A stretch of 64,000 nt of DNA from Rhizobiaceae bacterium (GTDB taxonomy: Bacteria > Pseudomonadota > Alphaproteobacteria > Rhizobiales > Rhizobiaceae). This document shows, piece after piece, positions 37,237 to 45,713 of the stretch (positions within the stretch are counted from its first letter, which is position 1; each line of letters opens with the position of its first letter). The position numbers were made by a program, and so were the translations under genes. Location: NCBI GenBank assembly GCA_025698895.1, contig JAILWO010000005.1, positions 124,001 to 188,000 of the forward strand. The letters run 5' to 3'. The notes beneath the pieces were generated by a model. That model did not search any database, was not told the DNA's origin, and saw only the letters and a list, made by a program, of their open reading frames with translations.

Positions 37237-38705
37237 CAGTTTCTCCAACCACCCATCTTGCGGTGCATATCTGATATCTGCATCACTTCGGCCACCAGCC
37301 TTTCGTCCGACAGGGCGGCAACCGCCATCAGCAGGTCGTCCACATTCTCGCCCGGCGCGGTCAATGCATCCGCCTGCTCGGCCAGGAAACCGGTCGAGAC
37401 GTCGCCCGACGCGAAATCGGGATGGGCCAGGATCGCATCCAGATAGCCGGTGTTGGTCGTTACACCGAGGATCACGTAGTTTTGCACCGCGTGACGCGCA
37501 CGGGCGATGGCCTGCGCACGATCCGATCCATGCACGATCAGCTTGGACAGCATCGGGTCGAAATCGGTCGTCACCTTACCGCCGTCCAGGATGCCGCTGT
37601 CCACACGAACCCCCTCGCCCCGTGGTTCGTCCAGCAGCAGGATATTCCCGATCGAGGGGCGGAAATCGGCCGTTGCATCCTCGGCGCAGATGCGCAGCTC
37701 GATCGAGTGGCCCGTCTGCGGAATGTCGGCTTGGGCGGCGCTCAGCCCCTCTCCCGTCGCAATGCGTAGCTGCTCGGCCACCAGGTCGAAGCCCGTCACC
37801 ATCTCGGTCACGGGATGTTCGACCTGAAGGCGGGTGTTCATTTCCAGGAAATAGAAGGTACCGTCCTGAGCGCAGATGAACTCGACCGTCCCGGCACCGC
37901 GGTAGTTGACGGCGCGGGCAATCCCGGCGGCGGTTTCGCAGATGTCCAGGCGTTGTTCGGGCGAAAGCGCCGGAGACGGCGTTTCCTCTATGATCTTCTG
38001 GAATCGGCGCTGGATCGAGCATTCGCGCTCCCAGAAGTGGACCACATTGCCCTTCCCGTCCCCCATCACCTGAACCTCGATATGGCGCGGGCGTTCGATA
38101 TACCGTTCGACAAACAGCCGGCCATCTCCGAAATAGCGCTTGCCCTCGCGCCGTGCGGCCTCGATCTCCGCCTCCAGCGCGGCATCCGCGCGCACCACGC
38201 GCATTCCTTTTCCGCCGCCGCCTGCCGAAGGCTTGATCAGCAGTGGATAGCCCACGGCACGGGCGCGTTCGATAAAGGTCGCGGGGCCGTCATCCTCAAT
38301 GGCCGACGGGGCGACGGGAAATCCGCGCTCTTCCACAAAGGCCCGTGCGCGTACCTTGTCGCCCATCAGGTCGATGACATCGGAGGTCGGGCCGACGAAG
38401 GTCACTCCCGCTTTTTCCAGCGCGGCCACGAAGCCCGCGTTTTCCGACAGAAAACCGTAGCCGGGATGCACCGCGTCCGCGCCGATCCGTTTTGCAACCT
38501 CGACAATCTGCGGGATGTCGAGATAGGCGGCCACGGGCGTGGGCCCATCGATGGTCACAACCTCATCCGCGATGACATGGGCTGGCCCCTCCTGCTCGGA
38601 TGCATGGCGCAGCACGGCGGTCTCGAGGCCGCGTGCCTTGGCGGTGCGCAGGACGCGCGCCGCGATCTCGCCGCGATTGGCGACCAGAAGTTTTGAAATG
38701 GTCAT
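37236..38705 (-). CDS. Biotin carboxylase subunit of acyl-CoA carboxylase
   Basis: 489 aa, ending after the biotin carboxylase C-terminal domain and lacking the biotinyl domain. ISKLLVANRGEIAARVLRTA opens the preATP-grasp domain; LIKPSAGGGGKGMRVVRA is the ATP-binding glycine loop; EMNTRLQVEHPVTEMVTG is the catalytic core. Loads CO2 from bicarbonate and ATP onto biotin. ATG 38705; ribosome site weak, 12 bp after the AtuA-family stop, so expression may depend on coupling. Third component set: with the carrier and carboxyltransferase downstream. Confidence 0.9.
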   Translation of the reverse strand: MTISKLLVANRGEIAARVLRTAKARGLETAVLRHASEQEGPAHVIADEVVTIDGPTPVAAYLDIPQIVEVAKRIGADAVHPGYGFLSENAGFVAALEKAGVTFVGPTSDVIDLMGDKVRARAFVEERGFPVAPSAIEDDGPATFIERARAVGYPLLIKPSAGGGGKGMRVVRADAALEAEIEAARREGKRYFGDGRLFVERYIERPRHIEVQVMGDGKGNVVHFWERECSIQRRFQKIIEETPSPALSPEQRLDICETAAGIARAVNYRGAGTVEFICAQDGTFYFLEMNTRLQVEHPVTEMVTGFDLVAEQLRIATGEGLSAAQADIPQTGHSIELRICAEDATADFRPSIGNILLLDEPRGEGVRVDSGILDGGKVTTDFDPMLSKLIVHGSDRAQAIARARHAVQNYVILGVTTNTGYLDAILAHPDFASGDVSTGFLAEQADALTAPGENVDDLLMAVAALSDERLVAEVMQISDMHRKMGGWRN

Positions 38706-38717
38706 GGGCTTGTTATC

Positions 38718-40517
38718 TCAGCTGGGGTTCGAGGCGTTCAGCCCGTCGCGCGCGGCCAGATCGGCCGGCACAGGTATTTGGATATCGAGGAGCATCTGTG
38801 CGAAGCCCTTGCCCTGCGGGTCGATCCTGACCGATGCGATGCCGCCGCCGCCCAGCGAGTCGTGCAGCAGGAAGTTCAGTGCATGAATGCCGGGCAGTTC
38901 GAACCGCTCGACCGGTCCGTTGCAGAGATGCGCAAAGTAGTCCTTCACGGTCTCTTCGGTCAGCGCCGAGCGGATATAGGGCAAATACCCCGGCTTGCGC
39001 GCGATCACGCCGATATTGGCGATGTTGCCCTTGTCGCCTGAGCGGCCCCAGGCGAGTTCGACCAGGCGCACCATCACCGCGCGGGGACCGGCCTCGCGGC
39101 CTTCCACCGCCGCCGCGGAGGAAGCATCAAGTCGCACCGCCTCGGCTGCAATGGTGACGGGCACGTCTTTGCCGTCGACCTCGACCGCGATCGGGGTGTC
39201 GGCCTTGTCCTGCAAGAAGGAGAAGAGACGGACCACCGGCTGCACCTTTGGCCGACCGGCGAAGAAACCGGTCAGCCCCTGCGCAGAGGAGACCGCCATC
39301 GGCGCGATCTCTCCGGCGAAGATGTTCAACGCATCGCGGTCATCATGGGTCACGCCGATCTTCAGCACCACCTCGCGCGTGCGGGCGCGGGCGTTGGCGC
39401 CATAGGCGGCCTCGGCGCCCAGCACCTCCACGCTGACCTGCCGGAAATCACCGAGGTTGCGGTCGCGGAAAATGCGGCGGCAGCGGGTCAGAATGGCCTC
39501 GGCAACACGTTCGGCCTTGGCAGGCGCGTCGATCGCGGCCAGCGTCAGCGTGGTGATCGCCCGCCAGCCGTCGGCATGGGTGGCCGACACCTTGTAGCTG
39601 TCGGTGCGTCCCAGCCCCCGCGCGCCCTTCACCGTCACCCGGTCGGGCCCCACCTGCTCCAGTGTCACCTGCGACCAGTCGCAGATCACATCGGGCAGGA
39701 CGTAGCGCTGCGGATCGCCGATCTCGTAGAGCATCTGCTCGCCGACCGAGGCCGGCACCACCAGCCCGCCGGTATCCGGCGTCTTGGTCATGATGAAGCT
39801 GCCGTCTTCCGACACTTCGACAATCGGCATGCCCATATCGTCCCAGCCCGGCACCTCCCGCCAATCGGTGAAATTGCCGCCCGTGCCCTGCGGGCCGCAT
39901 TCGATCAGGTGGCCGGCCAGCGAGCCTTGGCTGAGCTTGTCCCAATCGTCGTCTTTCCAGCCGAACTCATGCATCAGCGGCCCAAGCGCCACAGCACTGT
40001 CAGCGCAGCGGCCGGTCACCACGATCTCGGCACCCGCATCGAGGGCGGCCGCAATCGGCCGCGCGCCGAGATAGGCGTTCATGCTCATCGGCTTGGCCGG
40101 GAAAGGCGCGCCCGAAAACATCTCGGTCACGTCGCGGGCGCGGATCTCGTCCGCGCGGCCCAGCAGATCATCACCCAGCACGACGCCGATCGAAATGTCG
40201 ATGCCCGCCGCCGCCGCCGCCTTGGCCAGCGCCTCGCGGCAGCCGCGCGGATTGACCCCGCCGGCATTCGCGACAACCTTGATCCCCTTGCGCTTGAGCT
40301 CTGGCAATAAAGGCGCAACTGCCTGGACAAAGTCCGGCGCATAACCCGCTTCCGGCGACTTCGTCCGCGCCCGCGCAAGCAGCGACATCGTGATCTCGGC
40401 AAGATAGTCGAAGACCAGATAATCGATGTCGCCCTTCGTCACCAGTTGGCCAACCGCCTCGGGCGTGTCGCCCCAGAACCCCGAGGCGCAGCCGATGCGC
40501 ACAGTTCGCCCAGTCAT
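38718..40517 (-). CDS. atuA: AtuA-family protein (DUF1446, acyclic terpene utilisation)
   Basis: 599 aa; ATG 40517 behind GGGAGG. The N-terminal DUF1446 domain starts VRIGCASGFWGDTPEAVGQL and contains VVANAGGVNPRGCREAL and VTGRCADSAVALGPLMHEFGW; the C-terminal AtuA-like domain has AWGRSGDKGNIANIGVIARK and the final SLGGGGIASVRIDPQGKG. AtuA proteins are required for growth on citronellol/geraniol in Pseudomonas, but the enzymatic role is not established. First gene of the minus-strand carboxylase operon, divergent from the dehydrogenase operon, with operator G in between. Confidence 0.88.
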   Translation of the reverse strand: MTGRTVRIGCASGFWGDTPEAVGQLVTKGDIDYLVFDYLAEITMSLLARARTKSPEAGYAPDFVQAVAPLLPELKRKGIKVVANAGGVNPRGCREALAKAAAAAGIDISIGVVLGDDLLGRADEIRARDVTEMFSGAPFPAKPMSMNAYLGARPIAAALDAGAEIVVTGRCADSAVALGPLMHEFGWKDDDWDKLSQGSLAGHLIECGPQGTGGNFTDWREVPGWDDMGMPIVEVSEDGSFIMTKTPDTGGLVVPASVGEQMLYEIGDPQRYVLPDVICDWSQVTLEQVGPDRVTVKGARGLGRTDSYKVSATHADGWRAITTLTLAAIDAPAKAERVAEAILTRCRRIFRDRNLGDFRQVSVEVLGAEAAYGANARARTREVVLKIGVTHDDRDALNIFAGEIAPMAVSSAQGLTGFFAGRPKVQPVVRLFSFLQDKADTPIAVEVDGKDVPVTIAAEAVRLDASSAAAVEGREAGPRAVMVRLVELAWGRSGDKGNIANIGVIARKPGYLPYIRSALTEETVKDYFAHLCNGPVERFELPGIHALNFLLHDSLGGGGIASVRIDPQGKGFAQMLLDIQIPVPADLAARDGLNASNPS

Positions 40518-40624
40518 CGCAACCTCCCTGTCGCCCGGTCCATTCGGGTGGACGCCGATGGCAAGCTTCCGTCTTTCCTCCCAAGCGCATGCCCAAAAAA
40601 AAGACACACGCAGCTCGACACCAC

Positions 40625-40653
40625 TTGAAACGTTTTCTAACATATGTTTGATT
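40625..40653 (+). promoter_or_regulatory. Promoter overlapped by operator G, towards the dehydrogenases
   Basis: TTGAAA (40625-40630), 17-nt spacer, TTGATT (40648-40653). The -10 is weak but the spacing equals that at operators B and C. Confidence 0.45.
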
Positions 40654-40661
40654 TTGATCAA
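40634..40661 (-). promoter_or_regulatory. Promoter overlapped by operator G, towards the AtuA gene
   Basis: Minus strand TTGATC (40661-40656), 16-nt spacer, TAGAAA (40639-40634). Together with the plus-strand promoter it forms a face-to-face pair sharing one operator. Confidence 0.45.
40636..40651. promoter_or_regulatory. Operator site G (TetR-type palindrome)
   Basis: TCTAACA-TA-TGTTTGA, one mismatch (A to T in the right arm). Lies between the divergent AtuA/carboxylase and dehydrogenase operons, 44 bp before the plus-strand start. Confidence 0.75.
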
Positions 40662-40695
40662 TAGGCAAGTTGCGCAGCCATCGGGAGGATCAAAG

Positions 40696-41910
40696 ATGAA
40701 CGTCCAGGCCGGGCCAGGCATGGCCGCGCTCGCGGCCATAAAGGCCAACTATTCGCTGACGCCCGAACAACGGCAGATCGTGGATCACGTGGATCGGGTT
40801 GCGCGCGAGATTCTTCATCCATTGCAAGAGAAGATGGATGCGGAAGAATGGTGGCCCGAGGATTTGTTTCGGCAGATGGGCGAGCTCGGGCTGCTGGGCA
40901 TTACCGCGCCCGAGGAGCTGGGCGGCAGCGGCCAGAACGAATTTACCCAGGCCCTGGTCTCAGAGACCATCTCGAAATGGAACCCGGCAGTCGGCCTTTC
41001 GCACGGCGCGCACGACAATCTGTGCCTCAACAACATCCTCAGGAACGGCTCGGATGAGCAGGTGCGGAAATACGTTCCCGGCCTGTGCTCGGGCGAGCTG
41101 GTCGGCGCACTTGGGCTGACCGAGCCCGGCGCGGGCTCGGACGCGCTGGGCTCGATGGCCACCAGCGCCGTGCGCGATGGCAATGATTATGTGATCAACG
41201 GCTCCAAGATCTACATTACCAACGGCCCGATCGCGGATGTCATCCTGGTTTACACAAAAACCGATAAGGCGAAGGGCGCCAAGGGCATCTCGGCTTTCAT
41301 CGTGGAGACCGACAATCCGGGCTTCAAGGTGGCGCAGAAGCTCGACAAGATGGGCTTCCGTGGCTCGCCCACGGGCGAACTGGTGTTCGAGGACTGCCGC
41401 GTGCCCGCCTCGGCCATGATCGGGGCCGAGAACAGCGGCGTTTCGGTGGTGATGAGCGGGCTCGACCTGGAGCGGGCGATGGTCGCTTCGGTTTGCGTGG
41501 GGATGGCCGAAAGGGCTCTGGAGCTGGCGCTCGACTACGCCAGGATCCGCGAACAGTTCGGCAAGCCGATCGCCAGCTTTCAGATGGTGCAGTCGAAGCT
41601 CGCGGAAATCTATGTCGAGGTCGAAACCGCACGCGCCTTCGGCTATCGCGCGCTCGCGGCTTGCGTCGGCCTGCCCAAGGGCGCCGGTGGACGCGGCGAA
41701 ATCCATAAGCTCACCGCCGCCGCCTGCCTTTACGCTGGCGAAGCTTTCAACAAGGCCGTGACCGAAGCGTGCCATATCCATGGCGGCTCGGGCTACATGC
41801 AGGATACCGAGATCAACCGGCTCTACCGCGCCAACAAGCTGCTGGAAATCGGTGCAGGCACCAGCGAGGTGCGAAAAATTATCATTGCCGAAGAACTGCT
41901 GCGCGCCTGA
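40696..41910 (+). CDS. Acyl-CoA dehydrogenase, isovaleryl/citronellyl-CoA type
   Basis: 404 aa from ATG 40696 (GGGAGGATCAAAG). SHGAHDNLCLNNI, LTEPGAGSDALGSMATSA and FRGSPTGELVFEDCRVP are typical of isovaleryl-CoA dehydrogenase relatives. The YEGT Glu is replaced (EIGAGTSEVRK), exactly as in isovaleryl-CoA dehydrogenase, and the base is expected to be the Glu of SGLDLERAM. It should desaturate a 3-methyl-branched acyl-CoA. First of two tandem paralogues in a plus-strand operon opposite the AtuA/carboxylase operon; citronellyl-CoA dehydrogenase (AtuD) is the natural comparison. Confidence 0.9.
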   Translation: MNVQAGPGMAALAAIKANYSLTPEQRQIVDHVDRVAREILHPLQEKMDAEEWWPEDLFRQMGELGLLGITAPEELGGSGQNEFTQALVSETISKWNPAVGLSHGAHDNLCLNNILRNGSDEQVRKYVPGLCSGELVGALGLTEPGAGSDALGSMATSAVRDGNDYVINGSKIYITNGPIADVILVYTKTDKAKGAKGISAFIVETDNPGFKVAQKLDKMGFRGSPTGELVFEDCRVPASAMIGAENSGVSVVMSGLDLERAMVASVCVGMAERALELALDYARIREQFGKPIASFQMVQSKLAEIYVEVETARAFGYRALAACVGLPKGAGGRGEIHKLTAAACLYAGEAFNKAVTEACHIHGGSGYMQDTEINRLYRANKLLEIGAGTSEVRKIIIAEELLRA

Positions 41911-41925
41911 GCGAGGACACCAGCT

Positions 41926-43125
41926 ATGAACGAGCGATTGCGTAACGTCCCCGACCTGCCGACCCATTACCTGACAGAAGAGCAGCAGGCGCTGGCCGAT
42001 CAGGCCAGCAAGTTCTTCTTTTCCGAGTTTCATCACCTGAACGCCGAAATGGACGACACCGACGACCTGTCGCCCTCCATCTTTCCCAAGCTGGGCGAGA
42101 TGGGCTATCTGGGCCTCAACGTGGCGCCTGAATTCGGCGGTGCGGGGCTCGATTTCACCTCGGCCTGCATCATCACCGAGGAATTGTCGCGCGCCTCGGC
42201 GGCGATCGGGCTGAGCCACGCGGCCCATGACAATCTTTGCGTCAACAACATCTACCGTAACGCCAATGACGATCTGCGGCGGAAGTATCTGCCGGGCCTC
42301 TGCGACGGCTCGCTGATCGGCGCGCTGGGCCTGACGGAGCCGGGCGCGGGATCGGATGCGCTCGGTTCGATGCGGACGACCGCCCGGAAGGACGGCGACC
42401 ACTACGTGCTCAACGGCTCCAAGATCTATATCACCAACGGCCCGATCGCCGATATCGTGCTGGTCTATGCCAAGACCTCGCCCGAGAAGGGCGCCAAGGG
42501 AATTTCCGCCTTCATCGTCGAGACCGACACACCGGGCTTCAAGGTGGCGCAGAAGCTCAACAAGATGGGGTTCCGCGGCTCGCCCACAGGCGAGTTGGTG
42601 TTCGAGGATTGCCGGGTGCCGGCGGCAAACATGGTGGGCAAGCTGGACGGCGGTGTGGCAGTGACCATGTCGGGGCTCGATCTTGAACGCGCCATCGTCT
42701 GCTTCAATGCGGTGGGCATCGCGCGCCGGGCATTGGAGATATCGATCGACTATGCCAAGACGCGCCAGCAGTTCGGCAAGCCGATCGCCAATTTCCAGAT
42801 GGTGCAGGCCATGCTGGCCGAGATGTATACCGCGATCGAGGCCGCGCGAAGCCTGTCGCTGCGCACCGCCGCCATGTGCGAGGGTCTGGAAGAAGGCGAA
42901 GGGGGGCGCGGCGAGATCCACAAGCTGACGGCCGCGGCTATTTTCAAGGCCGCGGCGGCGACCTCCTTCGTGCTGGATCGCGCGGTGCAGATTCACGGCG
43001 GATCGGGCTACATGCGCGACACCGAGGTCAACCGCCTCTATCGGACGGGCCGGGTACTCGAGGTGGGTGCGGGTACGCAGGAGGTGCGCAAACTCATCAT
43101 CTCCGGCGAACTTCTGAAGAACTGA
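41926..43125 (+). CDS. Acyl-CoA dehydrogenase, isovaleryl/citronellyl-CoA type (tandem paralogue)
   Basis: 399 aa, 15 bp after its paralogue. The same landmarks recur: SHAAHDNLCVNNIYRN, LTEPGAGSDALGSMRTTA, FRGSPTGELVFEDCRVP, GLDLERAIV (catalytic Glu) and EVGAGTQEVRKLII. The C-terminal 250 residues are clearly closer to the preceding protein than to the other dehydrogenases in the window, indicating local duplication; the N-termini differ more. The two could act on successive intermediates or form a heteromer. Confidence 0.9.
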   Translation: MNERLRNVPDLPTHYLTEEQQALADQASKFFFSEFHHLNAEMDDTDDLSPSIFPKLGEMGYLGLNVAPEFGGAGLDFTSACIITEELSRASAAIGLSHAAHDNLCVNNIYRNANDDLRRKYLPGLCDGSLIGALGLTEPGAGSDALGSMRTTARKDGDHYVLNGSKIYITNGPIADIVLVYAKTSPEKGAKGISAFIVETDTPGFKVAQKLNKMGFRGSPTGELVFEDCRVPAANMVGKLDGGVAVTMSGLDLERAIVCFNAVGIARRALEISIDYAKTRQQFGKPIANFQMVQAMLAEMYTAIEAARSLSLRTAAMCEGLEEGEGGRGEIHKLTAAAIFKAAAATSFVLDRAVQIHGGSGYMRDTEVNRLYRTGRVLEVGAGTQEVRKLIISGELLKN

Positions 43126-43135
43126 GGCCTGGTAC

Positions 43136-43993
43136 ATGGCAGAAAAACAAGTGCAGAGCCGTTACGCCCCCGACCTCATGGCAGGTCAGGTGGCTCTCGT
43201 GACCGGCTCGGGCTCCGGCATGGGCCGCGCCACAGCGCTCGAAATGGCTTCCTGCGGGGCCAGACTGGCGCTATTCGCCCGTCGCGAGGAGCCGCTTCGG
43301 GAAACCGCCGAGATGATCCGCGCGATGGGGGGCGAAGCCTTCGTCGTGCCGGGCGACACTCGCGACGAGAAGAGCGTCGAGTCGGCAATGCTGAAGATCA
43401 AAGATCACTACGGTCGGCTCGACGTGCTTGTGAACAATGCCGGCGGCCAGTATATCGCCGCCGCCCGCGACATCACCAACAAAGGGTTCGAGGCGGTTAT
43501 CCGCAACAATCTGATCGGCTCGTGGCAGATGACGCGCGCCGCCGCCGACCACTTCATGTTCGAGAACGGCGGCTCGATCGTATTCGTAACCGCGATCTCG
43601 ACCCGCACCGCACTGACGGGCTTCGCCCATACCGTTGCCGCGCGCGCAGGCGTCACAGGCTTGATGAAGACGCTTGCCGCCGAATGGGGTGAATACCGCA
43701 TCCGCCTGAACTGCGTAGCTCCCGGTACGATCAAGACAGAGGCGCTCGGCCGCTACCCGATATCGCCGGAAAAATGGCACGAGCTAAACCGGTCAGTTCT
43801 TAACCGCATGGGGGCGGCGGAAGACGTCGCGGGGACGATCATTTTTCTTGCCTCCAGGCTCGGTTCCTTCATTACCGGCGAGGATGTGTATGTGGACGGG
43901 GGAGAAACCCTGCACATGGGCCACGACGCCCGCGACATGATCCATCGTGACATGTTCCAGGAGCGTCAGCGGGGGGACGGAAAGAATGAGTGA
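43136..43993 (+). CDS. SDR family oxidoreductase, 2,4-dienoyl-CoA reductase-like (AtuB/AtuG candidate)
   Basis: 285 aa. TGSGSGMGRATALEMA is the dinucleotide motif and NNAGGQY the structural Asn region. The catalytic YxxxK is absent: the aligned segment is FAHTVAARAG, with Thr and Arg at those positions, as in dienoyl-reductase-like SDRs. ATG 43136 lies 10 bp after the dehydrogenase stop. Ends in a charged tail of about 25 residues after the usual GG-E end. Acts probably on a conjugated acyl-CoA in the Atu-like pathway. Confidence 0.85.
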   Translation: MAEKQVQSRYAPDLMAGQVALVTGSGSGMGRATALEMASCGARLALFARREEPLRETAEMIRAMGGEAFVVPGDTRDEKSVESAMLKIKDHYGRLDVLVNNAGGQYIAAARDITNKGFEAVIRNNLIGSWQMTRAAADHFMFENGGSIVFVTAISTRTALTGFAHTVAARAGVTGLMKTLAAEWGEYRIRLNCVAPGTIKTEALGRYPISPEKWHELNRSVLNRMGAAEDVAGTIIFLASRLGSFITGEDVYVDGGETLHMGHDARDMIHRDMFQERQRGDGKNE

Positions 43994-44789
43994 ATCCGTC
44001 GTCCTGCTCGAGATTGCCGATCGCATCGCAACGGTGACGCTCAACGACCCCGACAGGCGCAATCCCGTCACCGGCAATGAGATGATCGCGGGGCTGCTCG
44101 ACGCGTTCGACCAGGCGCAGCGCGATCCCGGGGTGAGTGTCATGATCCTGACCGGCGCAGACCCGGCCTTCTGCGCCGGCGGCGATATCAAGGAAATGTC
44201 GGACCCCGAAAGCGTGTTCCGCAAGAATCCGCTGGCCGCGGCGGACAGCTACATCACCGGCATTCAGCGGATACCGCTCGCGCTCTACAATCTCGACATA
44301 CCTACGATCGCGGCTGTCAACGGCCCGGCCGTGGGCGCGGGCTGCGACCTGACGATGATGTGCGACATGCGCATCGCATCGGAGAAGGCAAAATTCGGCG
44401 AGGTGTTCTTGAACCTCGGAATCATTCCTGGCGACGCAGGTACCTGGTTCCTACTGCGGCGGCTCGGTCACCAGAAAGCGGCCGAACTGACATTCACTGG
44501 ACGGATGGTCGGGGCCGAGGAGGCGGTGGAGCTAGGAATGGTGCTTGAGGTGGTGCCGCATGGCGATCTCATGGCGCGGGCGCGGGAGCGAGCGGCCGTA
44601 ATTGCGGCCAAGCCGCCCCGCGCACTGCGCGTCGCCAAGCGGCTGATGCGCAATGCCGAACGCATGGACCTGCCGGATTTCCTGAATACCGCCGCCGCGT
44701 ACCAGGCACTGATGCACCAGACCAAGGACCACCACGAAGCTCTTGCCGCGTTCCTCGAGAAACGAAAACCTGCATTCTTTGGCGACTGA
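43986..44789 (+). CDS. Enoyl-CoA hydratase/isomerase family protein (AtuE-position crotonase)
   Basis: 267 aa from ATG 43986, overlapping the SDR stop by 8 bp, with GGGGGGACGGA upstream. GADPAFCAGGDIKEM and VNGPAVGAGCDLTMMCD give the oxyanion hole. At the first hydratase Glu site it has Phe (GEVFLNLG), while the second Glu is kept (AAELTFTG) and an Asp follows PG in IIPGDAG. In the Atu pathway the crotonase after carboxylation is isohexenylglutaconyl-CoA hydratase (AtuE); gene position fits, active-site residues leave isomerase possible. Confidence 0.85.
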   Translation: MSESVVLLEIADRIATVTLNDPDRRNPVTGNEMIAGLLDAFDQAQRDPGVSVMILTGADPAFCAGGDIKEMSDPESVFRKNPLAAADSYITGIQRIPLALYNLDIPTIAAVNGPAVGAGCDLTMMCDMRIASEKAKFGEVFLNLGIIPGDAGTWFLLRRLGHQKAAELTFTGRMVGAEEAVELGMVLEVVPHGDLMARARERAAVIAAKPPRALRVAKRLMRNAERMDLPDFLNTAAAYQALMHQTKDHHEALAAFLEKRKPAFFGD

Positions 44790-45291
44790 CAGATCGGCCT
44801 TACAGTTGACCCATCCGGACCAGAAGAAACTAGATCAGATCGCCAGGATGTGGAACCATCGCGGACGTGGTCTGATTACCGAGATGAACCTGAAGATTGA
44901 AAAGGTGGCGATTGATGGCGTTCTGGTTAGGATGCCGTTCAACCCCTCTTTCTGCGCCGACGAGGTCAAAACCCTGCTGCATGGCGGGGTGTTAACGGCC
45001 CTTCTGGACAGCGTGTTCGGACTAGCGAATTTCGTGGCGATCGACGGGATCAGCAGCATGGCGACACTCGACCTCCGCGTCGACTATCTGCGCCCGGCGA
45101 AATCGCGGGCCGACGTCATGGTGCGCGCAGAATGCATTCGGCAGACCCGGCATATCGCGTTCAATTCGGGCAGGATCTGGTTCGATGAGCCGGATCAGGC
45201 CGAAGTGGCCCGTGGCGCCGCCAGTTTTGCGCTCACACGGGGCGAGGTCAGCATTTTCGATGCAATGACGCAAAGCAGGTCCTCCAAATGA
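44779..45291 (+). CDS. PaaI-type hotdog thioesterase
   Basis: About 170 aa; no ATG is available before the fold, so the start is a TTG, taken at 44779 (overlapping the crotonase by 11 bp); TTG 44806 is an alternative and both have poor ribosome sites. LLHGGVLTALLDSVFGLA is the hotdog helix with the HGG and Asp of acyl-CoA thioesterases, and LRVDYLRPAKSRAD the following strands. Releases CoA from an acyl-CoA, perhaps to rescue trapped CoA or excrete a product. Confidence 0.8.
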   Translation: MATDRSALQLTHPDQKKLDQIARMWNHRGRGLITEMNLKIEKVAIDGVLVRMPFNPSFCADEVKTLLHGGVLTALLDSVFGLANFVAIDGISSMATLDLRVDYLRPAKSRADVMVRAECIRQTRHIAFNSGRIWFDEPDQAEVARGAASFALTRGEVSIFDAMTQSRSSK

Positions 45292-45689
45292 CGCCGGATC
45301 TCGCAACTCAGCAGCTCAGGAAAGTACCGTTCTTCCAGTTTCTCGACTTCATGATCACCGAGCTTGCTGAAACGCATGCGGCCGCGACGATGCCGTTCGC
45401 CGAACGACTGATCGGAAATCCGATCATGGAATACTACCATGGCGGAATCATCGCGAGCTTCATGGAGGCGGTCGCCGCGATCAGCGTAAGCCATGGTCCC
45501 GATCTGCAGCCACCCAAGCCGATCAATCTGACGGTTGACTACTTGCGCCCGGCGGTCAAAGGGGCCCTGATGGCCGAAGCCACAGTGACGCGGAAGGGCA
45601 AGCGCATGGCAAGCGTGCGGACGGCCTGTTGGCAGGATGACGCCTCCCGGCCGGTGGCCGAAGGGTTGTATCATTTTCTATTGGTCTGA
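45288..45689 (+). CDS. PaaI-type hotdog thioesterase (second copy)
   Basis: 133 aa starting in an ATGA overlap with the preceding thioesterase. EYYHGGIIASFMEAVAAI carries the HGG motif, with Glu where the partner has Asp; INLTVDYLRPAVKGALM follows. Two adjacent small hotdog genes of different length often give a heteromeric thioesterase. Last gene of the plus-strand operon; convergent with the double TetR gene 24 bp away. Confidence 0.85.
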   Translation: MTPDLATQQLRKVPFFQFLDFMITELAETHAAATMPFAERLIGNPIMEYYHGGIIASFMEAVAAISVSHGPDLQPPKPINLTVDYLRPAVKGALMAEATVTRKGKRMASVRTACWQDDASRPVAEGLYHFLLV

Positions 45690-45713
45690 GGCATGCTATT
45701 CTTCGCGCCCCGA

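Noticed and set aside
40518-40748. A 77-codon N-terminal extension of the AtuA-family protein
   Set aside because: It would cover the divergent promoters and operator G and start inside the neighbouring dehydrogenase gene; GGGAGG precedes ATG 40517.
40960-43137. A 725-codon open frame on the minus strand opposite the two acyl-CoA dehydrogenases
   Set aside because: It is an antisense shadow of GC-rich coding DNA; the plus-strand proteins have clear family motifs and ribosome sites, the minus-strand one has none.
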